39,852 nt of DNA from a virus: positions 1 to 39,852 of the IMG/VR virus record IMGVR_UViG_3300048065_000682, one strand, 5' to 3'. Under the pieces are notes generated by a model. The model had not been told where the DNA came from. It did not search any database and saw nothing but the letters and a program-made list of their open reading frames with translations. Made by a program: the position numbers and the translations under genes. Of the stretch, positions 1 to 5,971 are shown piece by piece (within the stretch, counting starts at the first letter, position 1; every line of letters starts with the position of its first letter).

Positions 1-332
1 GACAAACCAAAGTGTTTCTTCCATTTCTGAGGCGTCACTAAATGCATTGGCGTTTTGTTAGCCGCCACACATGCAAGCAAAGATCCGTAGCCCATGCCAA
101 ATCTAAACGTGGCAACTGACGATTGATTTGGCCTCGATGCCACTTGCTCAATCACAGCCATCCTTAACTTTGCCTCTGGCTCAAAAATATGCAGGAGCGT
201 GTATATATCAACTTCCGTTTTATTTTTAGAGTTAAGCACTGTCGGCATATCCACGACATCCAGATCTTTAGTGCGTGTGCAATAATGTGCAATCGCTCCA
301 GAGAAACCACAATCAACACCAATGACTATCAT
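1..332 (-). CDS. RuvC-like Holliday junction resolvase, 3' part cut by window edge
   Basis: This is the N-terminal part of the same resolvase found complete at 36512-36982. It begins with ATG at 332 and runs off the left edge of the window. The shared DNA aligns without gaps at an offset of 36650, and most differences look silent. The start overlaps the stop of the upstream ribbon-helix-helix gene (ATGA). The conserved N-terminal acidic site is present. The C-terminal acidic motif seen in the complete copy lies outside the window here, so truncation is due to the window and not to decay. Confidence 0.85.
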   Translation of the reverse strand, partial: MIVIGVDCGFSGAIAHYCTRTKDLDVVDMPTVLNSKNKTEVDIYTLLHIFEPEAKLRMAVIEQVASRPNQSSVATFRFGMGYGSLLACVAANKTPMHLVTPQKWKKHFGL

Positions 333-520
333 TCCACAACCTGTATATTCTCAGCGTCAGATGTCTCTGGCTTGGCAACTTCAACGCCAGCTTTAGACGC
401 CGCCATATAAGATGCCATCCTGACAAACGCATTGAAGCTCAGAGCCGATTTGTTGGCGGCCTCTGCGACGGCTTCATATTGCGCCTCGCTAAAATTAATT
501 AATACTCTCTTATCAACCAT
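329..520 (-). CDS. Small ribbon-helix-helix (Arc/CopG/MobC-like) protein, left copy
   Basis: A 63-residue protein. A short basic beta-strand (KRVLINFS) is followed by two helices separated by a turn (about residues 12-41, ending FVRMASYMAA), which is the fold plan of ribbon-helix-helix DNA-binding proteins. Such proteins are dimeric repressors or relaxosome accessory proteins. The C-terminal 20 residues are acidic and variable. It differs from the copy at 36979-37170 at only two residues. A good ribosome site (GGAGAAAAG) precedes the ATG, and the stop overlaps the resolvase start. It could autoregulate the divergent promoters, but no target is shown. Confidence 0.75.
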   Translation of the reverse strand: MVDKRVLINFSEAQYEAVAEAANKSALSFNAFVRMASYMAASKAGVEVAKPETSDAENIQVVE

Positions 521-545
521 TTCTTTTCTCCTAGGTTTAATTATC

Positions 546-575
546 TAAGCACTGCGACCTGAGCCACAGTGCTTA
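546..575. other. Intergenic hairpin, left copy
   Basis: Perfect 9-bp inverted repeat TAAGCACTG / CAGTGCTTA with a 12-base loop, between the ribbon-helix-helix gene and the gene upstream of it. It is also present at 37196-37225. There is no clear T-run on either side, so an attenuator or RNA-processing site is as likely as a terminator. Confidence 0.6.
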
Positions 576-589
576 TTAATTATACCTTA

Positions 590-787
590 TTAATATTTAG
601 CATCAAATTGAGCATATTTCTGATACATTTTTTCCCAGCCCCATTTTACAAATTTAGCCATGTCATCGCCTTCCTCGATGCCATGATTGAACGCAAATTG
701 TTTTAACGCTGATGTAAATTCCATTTCTGGAAATTCAACAACCAAATCTAATGCATCCTCAAAAGCCTTTTCCCAAGTTGTATTCAT
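590..787 (-). CDS. Hypothetical 65-residue acidic protein
   Basis: Short acidic protein with several Trp and aromatic residues (WEKAFEDALDLV near the start, WGWEKMYQKY near residues 49-58), probably all-helical. No family recognised. Its leader, with AAACACAAAC and then GAGGAG before the ATG, is nearly identical to the leader of the unrelated 131-residue gene at 37230-37625. It therefore occupies the equivalent place in the leftward operon and was probably swapped as a cassette. Confidence 0.65.
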   Translation of the reverse strand: MNTTWEKAFEDALDLVVEFPEMEFTSALKQFAFNHGIEEGDDMAKFVKWGWEKMYQKYAQFDAKY

Positions 788-814
788 AACAAATCTCCTC
801 GTTTGTGTTTGTAA

Positions 815-1117
815 TTAATAGTAATCGTAATCGTTATAAGCATCATTTTCATATTCAAGATCATCTTGGCATATCTCAGCATTGCCACTCCAACATAGAT
901 GCTTAGTCAATTCTTTTACCCTATCCCTCAAAGCTATGTCTGCAAGAATAATTGCATTATTTAAATAACCACCTCTATCTAATTCTTTGTTACGAGTTTT
1001 AATCCAGAGAGCTAAAAGTTCAGTTGCTTCATCAATTCTTTTTTGCACTCCACTTTCCAAAGCCCAATCAGAAAACTTTAATAATGTTTTTTCATCATAA
1101 ATTTCTTGTGTATACAT
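815..1117 (-). CDS. Hypothetical 100-residue protein, first gene of left-end leftward operon
   Basis: I place the start at 1117 because ATGGAGAGTACAAA, a ribosome-site leader shared with other early genes here, lies directly upstream; an in-frame start at 1150 would lie inside that leader. The product is helical and mixed-charge with an acidic, Tyr-rich tail (NDYDYY). No family recognised. It is the first gene after the leftward promoter at 1153-1180 and has no counterpart at the right end. An early host-interaction role is possible from position only. Confidence 0.65.
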   Translation of the reverse strand: MYTQEIYDEKTLLKFSDWALESGVQKRIDEATELLALWIKTRNKELDRGGYLNNAIILADIALRDRVKELTKHLCWSGNAEICQDDLEYENDAYNDYDYY

Positions 1118-1152
1118 TTTGTACTCTCCATTAAGTTTGTGTTTATACAAGT

Positions 1153-1180
1153 ATAATAGCAGTTATTCAGATGGCGTCAA
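1153..1180 (-). promoter_or_regulatory. Leftward sigma70-type promoter, left copy
   Basis: On the minus strand TTGACG (1180-1175) and TATTAT (1158-1153) are 16 bp apart. The spacer CATCTGAATAACTG nearly equals the spacer of the opposing promoter (CATCTGAATACCTG), so the two promoters form an imperfect inverted repeat. The shared spacer may be an operator. Confidence 0.72.
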
Positions 1181-1189
1181 CAACATAAT

Positions 1190-1207
1190 GATATATAAAA
1201 GATATAT
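1190..1207. promoter_or_regulatory. Tandem GATATAT repeat between divergent promoters, left copy
   Basis: GATATAT occurs at 1190-1196 and 1201-1207, 11 bp apart (one helical turn). The AT-rich element sits just upstream of both -35 boxes. It fits either a binding site for a regulator or an UP-element-like site for an RNA polymerase alpha C-terminal domain. The same pair with the same spacing recurs at 37694-37711 and 38364-38381. Confidence 0.6.
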
Positions 1208-1214
1208 TTTCCGC

Positions 1215-1242
1215 TTGACCGCATCTGAATACCTGTTATATT
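1215..1242 (+). promoter_or_regulatory. Rightward sigma70-type promoter, left copy
   Basis: TTGACC (1215-1220), a 16-bp spacer and TATATT (1237-1242), followed by the leader ATAAACACAAACACAA and the ribosome site ATGGAGAATACAAA of the gene at 1279. Equivalent promoters occur at 37719-37746 and 38389-38416. Confidence 0.78.
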
Positions 1243-1278
1243 GAGTGAATAAACACAAACACAAATGGAGAATACAAA

Positions 1279-1875
1279 ATGACTACTTACAAAACAAGAA
1301 CAGCTCAAGATTATATCACACTTGCACTAAGCTGTATTCAAGATGATCAAACTTTTGCGGCTAAGTCTCACAAGAAAGACGCACTAAGTTTATTAAATCG
1401 CGCTTATGAAGTTATTACAGAAAAAAACTTTAGCTTTGGACGTGAAAATTTATCACGCGAAGATTTTTTCTCAATTCCATTTGATTTACATTTGATCCGT
1501 GAAAAGCATAAAAGATTATTTGATGCATCTTTTCATAAAGATTTGCAGGAGCTAGTTGAGCTTCGCGTTTTGCTTAAACTGCTTGATGTAGTTAAGCCAG
1601 CACCTAAGACTGAGCGCATCACTGCAAAGCAGGCTGAGGTTACAAAAACTGTGATGGATCTTATTGATCGCCGTATGGCTCAGTATCATGAGGCTGTTGA
1701 AATGGGGCGCTTGTTTGGCGGCTTGAACGTGAGCGTTACGCCACACCAAGTTACTAATGAGCATAACACTACGTTCACTAGATGCTTTTATTTTTTAGAA
1801 GGCAAGTTCACTCCATTGCAAGTTATAATGGCGGCAATGGATACTTTAGCCGCAGAAAAGAAAGCAAGATCATGA
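1279..1875 (+). CDS. Hypothetical 198-residue protein, first gene of left-end rightward operon
   Basis: Helical, mixed-charge protein with no family I recognise. Residues about 100-150 contain a basic, coiled segment (TERITAKQAEVTKTVMDL). The start is fixed by the conserved leader ATGGAGAATACAAA. The stop overlaps the next start (ATGA). At the right end this place is taken by three different genes (37783-38999), so it belongs to the variable early cassette. Confidence 0.7.
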   Translation: MTTYKTRTAQDYITLALSCIQDDQTFAAKSHKKDALSLLNRAYEVITEKNFSFGRENLSREDFFSIPFDLHLIREKHKRLFDASFHKDLQELVELRVLLKLLDVVKPAPKTERITAKQAEVTKTVMDLIDRRMAQYHEAVEMGRLFGGLNVSVTPHQVTNEHNTTFTRCFYFLEGKFTPLQVIMAAMDTLAAEKKARS

Positions 1876-1982
1876 ACATCACAATGATCAAAGATGGAGT
1901 GGCTATGGCATTATTTGCCCTAGCCTGCATTCACCTTCCAGAGATTATAGTTTTTCTGGATACAATTATTAACGCAAACTAA
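1872..1982 (+). CDS. Small hydrophobic 36-residue protein, left copy
   Basis: Begins MNITMIKDGVAMALFALA and carries one hydrophobic segment (about residues 9-33), a likely membrane helix. The ATG overlaps the upstream stop (ATGA). The copy at 39013-39132 differs at a few residues and has a different tail. Conservation of the reading frame between copies that differ elsewhere supports a real gene. Function unknown. Confidence 0.65.
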   Translation: MNITMIKDGVAMALFALACIHLPEIIVFLDTIINAN

Positions 1983-1992
1983 GGAATATAAA

Positions 1993-2178
1993 ATGCAAAC
2001 TTTTAAATTTGAAATTACCATTGATGTTGGTGAAGATATGTGTGGCGACAGTGAAGGCCAGCCCACACTTCACGAAACTAAAGAGTGGTTAAAAAATATG
2101 ATCTCTTGGCAACATCCACATGATGCCAGAAGGTATTTTAATGACGTCAAAATTGTATCTAAAAGGGGGGTGAAGTGA
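1993..2178 (+). CDS. Hypothetical 61-residue protein, left copy
   Basis: Starts MQTFKFEITIDVGEDM, with an acidic beta-like N-terminus and a helical second half (KEWLKNMISWQHPHDARRYF). It is identical to the right-end protein (39134-39313) up to residue 57, after which the two end differently. No known family. RBS-like AAGGAATATAAA lies upstream. The stop shares a base with the next start (TGATG). Confidence 0.65.
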   Translation: MQTFKFEITIDVGEDMCGDSEGQPTLHETKEWLKNMISWQHPHDARRYFNDVKIVSKRGVK

Positions 2179-2465
2179 TGTCAGAGGACATCAAGCGCAA
2201 GTGGTGGATTTTCCACCACGAAAACCCCACCATTTATGAGCTATTCAAGCGCTTTACTTTTGAGGTAATTGAGAGAGGCCATGACCAGTATAGCAGTAAA
2301 GCAATCTTTGAGCGCATTAGGTGGCATACCGATATTGAAACAAATGGCGAAGAGTTTAAAATGAGTAATAACTATACGCCATATTATGCACGTTTTTTTA
2401 TGCATGAGCATCCTCAATATCAAGGATTTTTTAGAACACAAATATTAACTGAAGAAAGAGAATAA
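2178..2465 (+). CDS. 95-residue phage protein, paralogue of the gene at 33985-34275
   Basis: I use the ATG at 2178, coupled to the upstream stop as TGATG; the GTG at 2175 is less likely. It shares the pattern NPxIYExFK near the N-terminus, then YSxKxIFxRxRW, then YARxFMxExPxxxGFFxT with the protein at 33985-34275. This pattern recurs in phages as a small family of unknown function. The gene is missing from the right-end copy of the region, so it is a recent gain or loss in this cassette. Confidence 0.72.
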   Translation: MSEDIKRKWWIFHHENPTIYELFKRFTFEVIERGHDQYSSKAIFERIRWHTDIETNGEEFKMSNNYTPYYARFFMHEHPQYQGFFRTQILTEERE

Positions 2466-2466
2466 A

Positions 2467-3315
2467 ATGCAAACATTAATTATTAAATCAATACACGAGC
2501 ATGGCTTTGGTTTTGCTTTTACCAAAGATGAGCATGACCAAGTGTTTCTGCCTAAAAAACTTTTAGCAGATTTTGAGCATCTGGATTGGTTAGAACCAGC
2601 AGATGAGGTGTATGCAAAAATTATACCAAATTATAAAGATAAATTAGATGGTGGTTGTAAGTACGTTTGTACTTACATTACTATTGATAGGTTTGATCCA
2701 GTTTATGTTGCCAGTGTCAGGGAAGCATTAGGTGAAGTTATAGAGACAATTTGCCCAACAAAAACACCATTTGTACCATCGTTTGAGCCAACAGTTGATA
2801 AGGGCAATTTATTAAGTGAATTAAATAATCGATTAAACGAATTAGTAATTGAAAATAAAGTTTACACAGATCGCATTGAAACTATATCTGCAATTAATAA
2901 TTTAGATGAATTAAGCCTTAAAATATTTTTATTTCATAATCTTGAAAGCTCAGATCCATATTTATATAAATTATTATTTAGCACGATTGAGCAAGGTTTT
3001 TTTTCAAATCGCGTCTGGGGATGCTTAAATCATATGGTCGGCAATAGTTTATTTTCATATGGCAAGCCAGAAAAAAATAAAAGAATTCGTAACCCTATAT
3101 ATTTTTATGATGTAATATTAAGATCCGATAAATTTTTCTTAAATTTTCCAAACTTTGGTAAAAAATCATTAACCGATCTTAAATCATATTTGAGTGAATT
3201 TGGTTTACAGCTAAATACAGATTTAAAAGATATTAAATATGAAACATTAAAATCTTTTAATTTGCATAACAAAAAGAACGATTACTTATTTGTTAAAACG
3301 AGGGAAATAGTATGA
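2467..3315 (+). CDS. Candidate phage transcription factor: S1/cold-shock-like domain plus RNA-polymerase alpha-CTD-like domain
   Basis: A 282-residue protein. Residues about 5-70 (HGFGFAFTKDEHDQVFLP, then LEPADEVYAKIIPNY) resemble an OB-fold of the cold-shock/S1 type. Residues 110-160 look helical and linker-like. Residues about 179-254 resemble the C-terminal domain of the RNA polymerase alpha subunit: RVWGCLNHMV fits the first helix (R..NCL...), and FLNFPNFGKKSLTDLKSYL with GLQLN fits the helix-hairpin-helix motif (LL..PN.GKKSL.EIK..L, GL.LG). In bacteria this domain binds AT-rich UP elements and activators. The gene is noticeably more AT-rich than the structural genes and overlaps the next gene by 4 bases. 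Domain calls are by eye; the role is inference. Confidence 0.72.
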   Translation: MQTLIIKSIHEHGFGFAFTKDEHDQVFLPKKLLADFEHLDWLEPADEVYAKIIPNYKDKLDGGCKYVCTYITIDRFDPVYVASVREALGEVIETICPTKTPFVPSFEPTVDKGNLLSELNNRLNELVIENKVYTDRIETISAINNLDELSLKIFLFHNLESSDPYLYKLLFSTIEQGFFSNRVWGCLNHMVGNSLFSYGKPEKNKRIRNPIYFYDVILRSDKFFLNFPNFGKKSLTDLKSYLSEFGLQLNTDLKDIKYETLKSFNLHNKKNDYLFVKTREIV

Positions 3316-3536
3316 CATTCTACACAACGCTCGTTTTAACATATGTCATTGGCGGCGTGGAGCTACAGGATACCACGCTGTATCGCAGTGCGCGTGAATG
3401 TGGTGACGCATTGCCAGCAGTTTACAAGCCATATGAGAAAATGGATAGCATGGCTCAGTGCATTGAAACAAGCTACATCAGCTCGTCATTTATTGTACCA
3501 AAGCTCAGACCGAAAGGATTAACCAATGGCAAGTAA
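3312..3536 (+). CDS. Hypothetical 74-residue protein with hydrophobic N-terminus
   Basis: Begins MTFYTTLVLTYVIGGVEL, a short hydrophobic stretch too brief to be sure of a signal peptide. Two Cys (in ECGDALPAVY and AQCIETSY) could pair, suggesting an exported or membrane-associated protein. The tail is basic and Pro-rich. The start overlaps the previous stop (ATGA) and the end overlaps the next gene by 11 bases, so translation is probably coupled. Function unknown. Confidence 0.65.
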   Translation: MTFYTTLVLTYVIGGVELQDTTLYRSARECGDALPAVYKPYEKMDSMAQCIETSYISSSFIVPKLRPKGLTNGK

Positions 3537-3750
3537 ATATTACCCATGCCCAGAATGCGATGGCGCAGGCGAAACACTATTCGAAAAAGATTATAATATC
3601 TTTCATGAAACTTACCTGTACGAAAAGGCTGATTGCAAAAATTGCGCTGGCACTGGATTGATTTTGCCAGAGATGCCAGAAAAACCCAACAGACTGATCC
3701 CAGCTCTTAATGATCAGGGAAAATTTGTGAGACGTGAAAATGATGAATGA
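3526..3750 (+). CDS. DnaJ-type zinc-ribbon protein, 74 residues
   Basis: Contains two CxxCxGxG motifs, CPECDGAG (residues 8-15) and CKNCAGTG (about 37-44), the four-cysteine zinc-binding arrangement of the DnaJ central domain. There is no J domain, so this is a stand-alone zinc ribbon. Phages often carry such small proteins with unknown partners. RBS-like AAAGGATTAACC precedes the ATG. Confidence 0.75.
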   Translation: MASKYYPCPECDGAGETLFEKDYNIFHETYLYEKADCKNCAGTGLILPEMPEKPNRLIPALNDQGKFVRRENDE

Positions 3751-3761
3751 GGAGAACGTAA

Positions 3762-3959
3762 ATGAAAACCAAAGATTGTTATCAAGCTGTGACGAGAGCA
3801 ATCAAGCTCAACGAAAATGTGCAGGAAGATCTGAAGGGCAAGGAAGTGAGAACGAGGAGCTTCTATCTGTTCATGATGCAGGAGCAACTTGCAATATTGA
3901 ACAACCTCGAACACCAGCTTTCGCTTATGCGTCGAAAGAACAAGTCGCCCAAGCAATGA
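3762..3959 (+). CDS. Hypothetical 65-residue helical protein
   Basis: Preceded by an excellent ribosome site (GAGGAGAACGTAA before ATG). The product is mostly helical with a heptad-like second half (LAILNNLEHQLSLMRRK) and a basic tail, so it could dimerise by coiled coil. It ends ATGA, overlapping the next gene. A longer open frame starting at GTG 3734 covers this gene in another frame, but the strong ribosome site favours this reading. Confidence 0.68.
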   Translation: MKTKDCYQAVTRAIKLNENVQEDLKGKEVRTRSFYLFMMQEQLAILNNLEHQLSLMRRKNKSPKQ

Positions 3960-4375
3960 GGGATGAGCCTACACATAAATATGAGATTATGTATTCCCAC
4001 TTGCTATACAATTTTGAGAAAGAGCAGATCAAACGTGGCCTCAGAAATAACATCAATAAAACTTTTGAGAGGCCACGCCAAATCACAGTTAACAAGGCGT
4101 CACATAGAAACTTTGTAAGTGACAATGATTTAAGAAAGATCAAACCTATACCACAAAAAAAATACGACGCGATATTAAAGCATATGAAGAGTTATAAAAG
4201 ATACACGACGACTATGATAGCTCTCAGCAGTTCCATTGGCGTATCTGATATAGCGTGGACGCTTAACGTAATGTATCGTCAAGGATTAGTTGATCGTGCT
4301 TACGAGAAAACCACACCGATCATAGGCAACGCTGGAGCTAAGTCTCTGCGTTACGTTTACTTTAAGAAAAGATAA
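3956..4375 (+). CDS. Winged-helix DNA-binding protein, last gene of rightward operon
   Basis: A 139-residue basic protein. Residues about 70-135 form a helix-turn-helix with a possible wing (ILKHMKSYKRYTTTMIAL, GVSDIAWTLNVMYRQGLVDR, then a strand rich in basic residues), as in winged-helix regulators. I choose the ATG at 3956, coupled to the preceding stop as ATGA, over an in-frame GTG at 3734 that would overlap the whole preceding gene. As the last gene before a terminator and facing the late operon, it could be a repressor or late regulator; that is inference. Confidence 0.65.
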   Translation: MRDEPTHKYEIMYSHLLYNFEKEQIKRGLRNNINKTFERPRQITVNKASHRNFVSDNDLRKIKPIPQKKYDAILKHMKSYKRYTTTMIALSSSIGVSDIAWTLNVMYRQGLVDRAYEKTTPIIGNAGAKSLRYVYFKKR

Positions 4376-4380
4376 AAAAT

Positions 4381-4414
4381 CGTGTGGGCAAATCATGCCC
4401 GAATTGCCCACGCG
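4381..4414. terminator. Hairpin terminator between converging operons
   Basis: CGTGTGGGCAA (4381-4391) and TTGCCCACGCG (4404-4414) pair over 11 bp, with one G-U on the plus strand. On the minus strand the stem is followed by ATTTTTTATC, giving a T-rich tail for the long leftward operon. It sits in the 79-bp gap between converging genes, so it may serve both. Confidence 0.75.
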
Positions 4415-4454
4415 CCTAAATAAATCTAACAGCATAAATCATCAAGCAATTTAT

Positions 4455-4847
4455 TTAATCTATGAAGCTGTTTATTACTTGATTTAATAATTTTTCTTCA
4501 TCTGCAAATTGATCTGGATATAATCGAGTTGACGTTTTCTTTATTATGGGGTCGTCACCTCTAGCCCAATAAATTTTCTTTATGTCATACGCCACCAGTG
4601 CATACACATCGGATTTTTTATTATTTCCAAGGGGCTGTGTATTCCACCTGTACTGCCGCGCATTTCCTGTTTTCTTGCTGGCAGTCTTGACCTGTAAAGT
4701 CAGTAATTTACCGCTTGGCGTTTTCAAGTATGCATCGTCAATTTCATGTTGAACCAAGATGCAGGAAATGCCAGCGAATGATAATCTCGATAGAGCCAGA
4801 AATTCGCCAGCTCTACCAATTTTATTATTATGCGTTGAGCCACTCAT
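4455..4847 (-). CDS. PD-(D/E)XK nuclease-like protein
   Basis: A 130-residue protein. N-terminal GRAGEFLALSRLSFAG (Glu15) is followed by an acidic pair (Asp37/38) and LQVKTASKK (Gln52-Val-Lys54), then KSDVYALVAYD, the order of the PD-(D/E)XK fold as in small homing-type and resolvase-like endonucleases. It is the last gene of the leftward operon and overlaps the endolysin gene by 20 bases. A role in trimming DNA or in attacking host or rival phage DNA is possible; the substrate is unknown. Confidence 0.72.
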   Translation of the reverse strand: MSGSTHNNKIGRAGEFLALSRLSFAGISCILVQHEIDDAYLKTPSGKLLTLQVKTASKKTGNARQYRWNTQPLGNNKKSDVYALVAYDIKKIYWARGDDPIIKKTSTRLYPDQFADEEKLLNQVINSFID

Positions 4848-5442
4848 AGATTTTGTTTGTCTCAGATGTTCTATCCACTAAACCATGTGTGCCACCATTC
4901 ACACGCCTACAGATCTTTAATATGGTTTCGTCGTTCACGCCATCGTCTGCGATGTCAAATAACTTGTTTGTATTGAAGAACCACATTGCAGTATCAAAAG
5001 CATAATCTGTAGCCACCAGATCTGGATCTGTCATAATCTCAGGTAAGCCCATATCGGAGCTGAATGCCCTGTAATTATTCTTCCCTGTAATCATAAGATA
5101 ACCTCTGCCAGAAAAAATTTTACCTTCCGTCGGAGAATTACCCATGCGCCCACCATAAACCTTATCGGCTAGTGCTGATGGGTTTCGAGAATATCCCTCG
5201 CAGGATGCCAGATCAGGAAAACGGCTAGGCCAAACGCGCATCATACTTTCGGCACTGTAGTTCAGATTTTCCCTTGTATGCCGCCAGTGACCGCTTTCGT
5301 GGCTCGCCTGACCCATTAGATGCGCGGCTCTTTCATTTGATAACTCATAATACTGAGCAATAGCCTTTGCAGTATTCTTGCCAAAATGTCCGTCCGCCCC
5401 AACACCAACTTTATCTTGGAGCTTTTTCATTGCTTCACTCAT
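4828..5442 (-). CDS. Endolysin, glycoside hydrolase family 19 type
   Basis: A 204-residue muramidase/chitinase-like lysin. GQASHESGHW carries the likely catalytic Glu49, with a second acid at Glu58 (RENLNY), the nine-residue spacing seen in phage GH19 endolysins. FSGRGYLMITGKNNY (about 107-121) is the conserved substrate-groove segment. There is no signal peptide, so export should depend on the holin encoded upstream. It follows a small basic gene by two bases and overlaps the nuclease gene downstream. Confidence 0.92.
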   Translation of the reverse strand: MSEAMKKLQDKVGVGADGHFGKNTAKAIAQYYELSNERAAHLMGQASHESGHWRHTRENLNYSAESMMRVWPSRFPDLASCEGYSRNPSALADKVYGGRMGNSPTEGKIFSGRGYLMITGKNNYRAFSSDMGLPEIMTDPDLVATDYAFDTAMWFFNTNKLFDIADDGVNDETILKICRRVNGGTHGLVDRTSETNKIYEWLNA

Positions 5443-5444
5443 GA

Positions 5445-5612
5445 TTATGCCTTTTTAGTTTTACGTTTAGTTGGCTTTTTCTTAGCAGTTTTCGCCGCTT
5501 CTTTAAAAGCCTTGTTCGTTGGAGCGCCCTTAGCACCCTTTTTACGCATTGTCTCGCCACTTCCAGCTTTAATGCGCTTACGCTTCTTATGAATGTTTTC
5601 ATACAATGACAT
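5445..5612 (-). CDS. Very basic 55-residue protein between holin and endolysin
   Basis: Starts at ATG 5612, sharing a base with the holin stop (TAATG), and ends two bases before the endolysin start. The product begins MSLYENIHKKRKRIKAG, and about 40% of its residues are Lys or Arg, with a KKKPTKRKTKK tail. Tight packing in the operon supports translation. It could bind nucleic acid or anionic membrane; the function is not known. Confidence 0.7.
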   Translation of the reverse strand: MSLYENIHKKRKRIKAGSGETMRKKGAKGAPTNKAFKEAAKTAKKKPTKRKTKKA

Positions 5613-5971
5613 TATTTTTTACCCCCAAAATATTTACTTACACCACGCATCCCAATAGATGCACTCACAATACCACCTAAACTATACTGATACCAAGCTG
5701 GCATGTTTGTTAAAGCGGCAAACCCATCTTGCACGATCTGATTGCCCCAATCGCCACAGAATGCCAGAATAAGGGGTATGCTAAACAGCAATGTAATCCA
5801 CTCGTCCTTCCAGCTATTCTCAGTAGCCTTCATGGCGGCAATATCCCAATCGATCTCGCCTGTCGCTATTTTCATTTTAGTTTGCGCCTCTGCTTTCTTC
5901 ACAGCAGTTTTGCCTTCGATCATAGTGCCAGCAAGATCGGCAACTTGACCTATTAATCCTAATCCAATCAT
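5612..5971 (-). CDS. Holin, GTA_holin_3TM-like
   Basis: A 119-residue membrane protein with a short hydrophobic N-terminus (MIGLGLIGQVADLAGTMIEG), an amphipathic charged stretch, KATENSWKDEW leading into WITLLFSIPLILAFCGDW (about 57-75), and a last hydrophobic segment (YSLGGIVSASIGMRG), then a basic tail. This matches the three-helix holins first named in gene transfer agents. It would form the inner-membrane lesion for the endolysin. The start overlaps the preceding stop (ATGA). Confidence 0.85.
   Translation of the reverse strand: MIGLGLIGQVADLAGTMIEGKTAVKKAEAQTKMKIATGEIDWDIAAMKATENSWKDEWITLLFSIPLILAFCGDWGNQIVQDGFAALTNMPAWYQYSLGGIVSASIGMRGVSKYFGGKK

Larger units (their letters stand above)
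1..589. repeat. Left copy of imperfect terminal direct repeat, block A
   Basis: Aligns without gaps to 36651-37239. By hand I count about 32 mismatches in 589 bases (about 94.6% identity). The block covers the resolvase fragment, the ribbon-helix-helix gene and the hairpin behind it. Similarity stops abruptly at the stop codon of the next gene (590), where the two ends carry unrelated genes. Confidence 0.93.
1135..1278. repeat. Left copy of conserved divergent-promoter block B
   Basis: Aligns without gaps to 37639-37782 at an offset of 36504. By hand I count 3 mismatches in 144 bases (about 98%), so this non-coding block is better conserved than the neighbouring coding block A. It holds both divergent promoters, the tandem GATATAT repeat and the early-gene leader. 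Confidence 0.9.
1872..3001. repeat. Left copy of terminal repeat block C
   Basis: Aligns to 39013-39852. In the 535 bases from 2467 I count 17 mismatches (about 97%) at an offset of 36851. The left copy has an extra gene (2178-2465) that is absent between 39313 and 39318 at the right end. Confidence 0.9.

Noticed and set aside
3734-3955. N-terminal extension of the winged-helix gene
   Set aside because: GTG start with the frame crossing a better-supported gene; low-complexity sequence.
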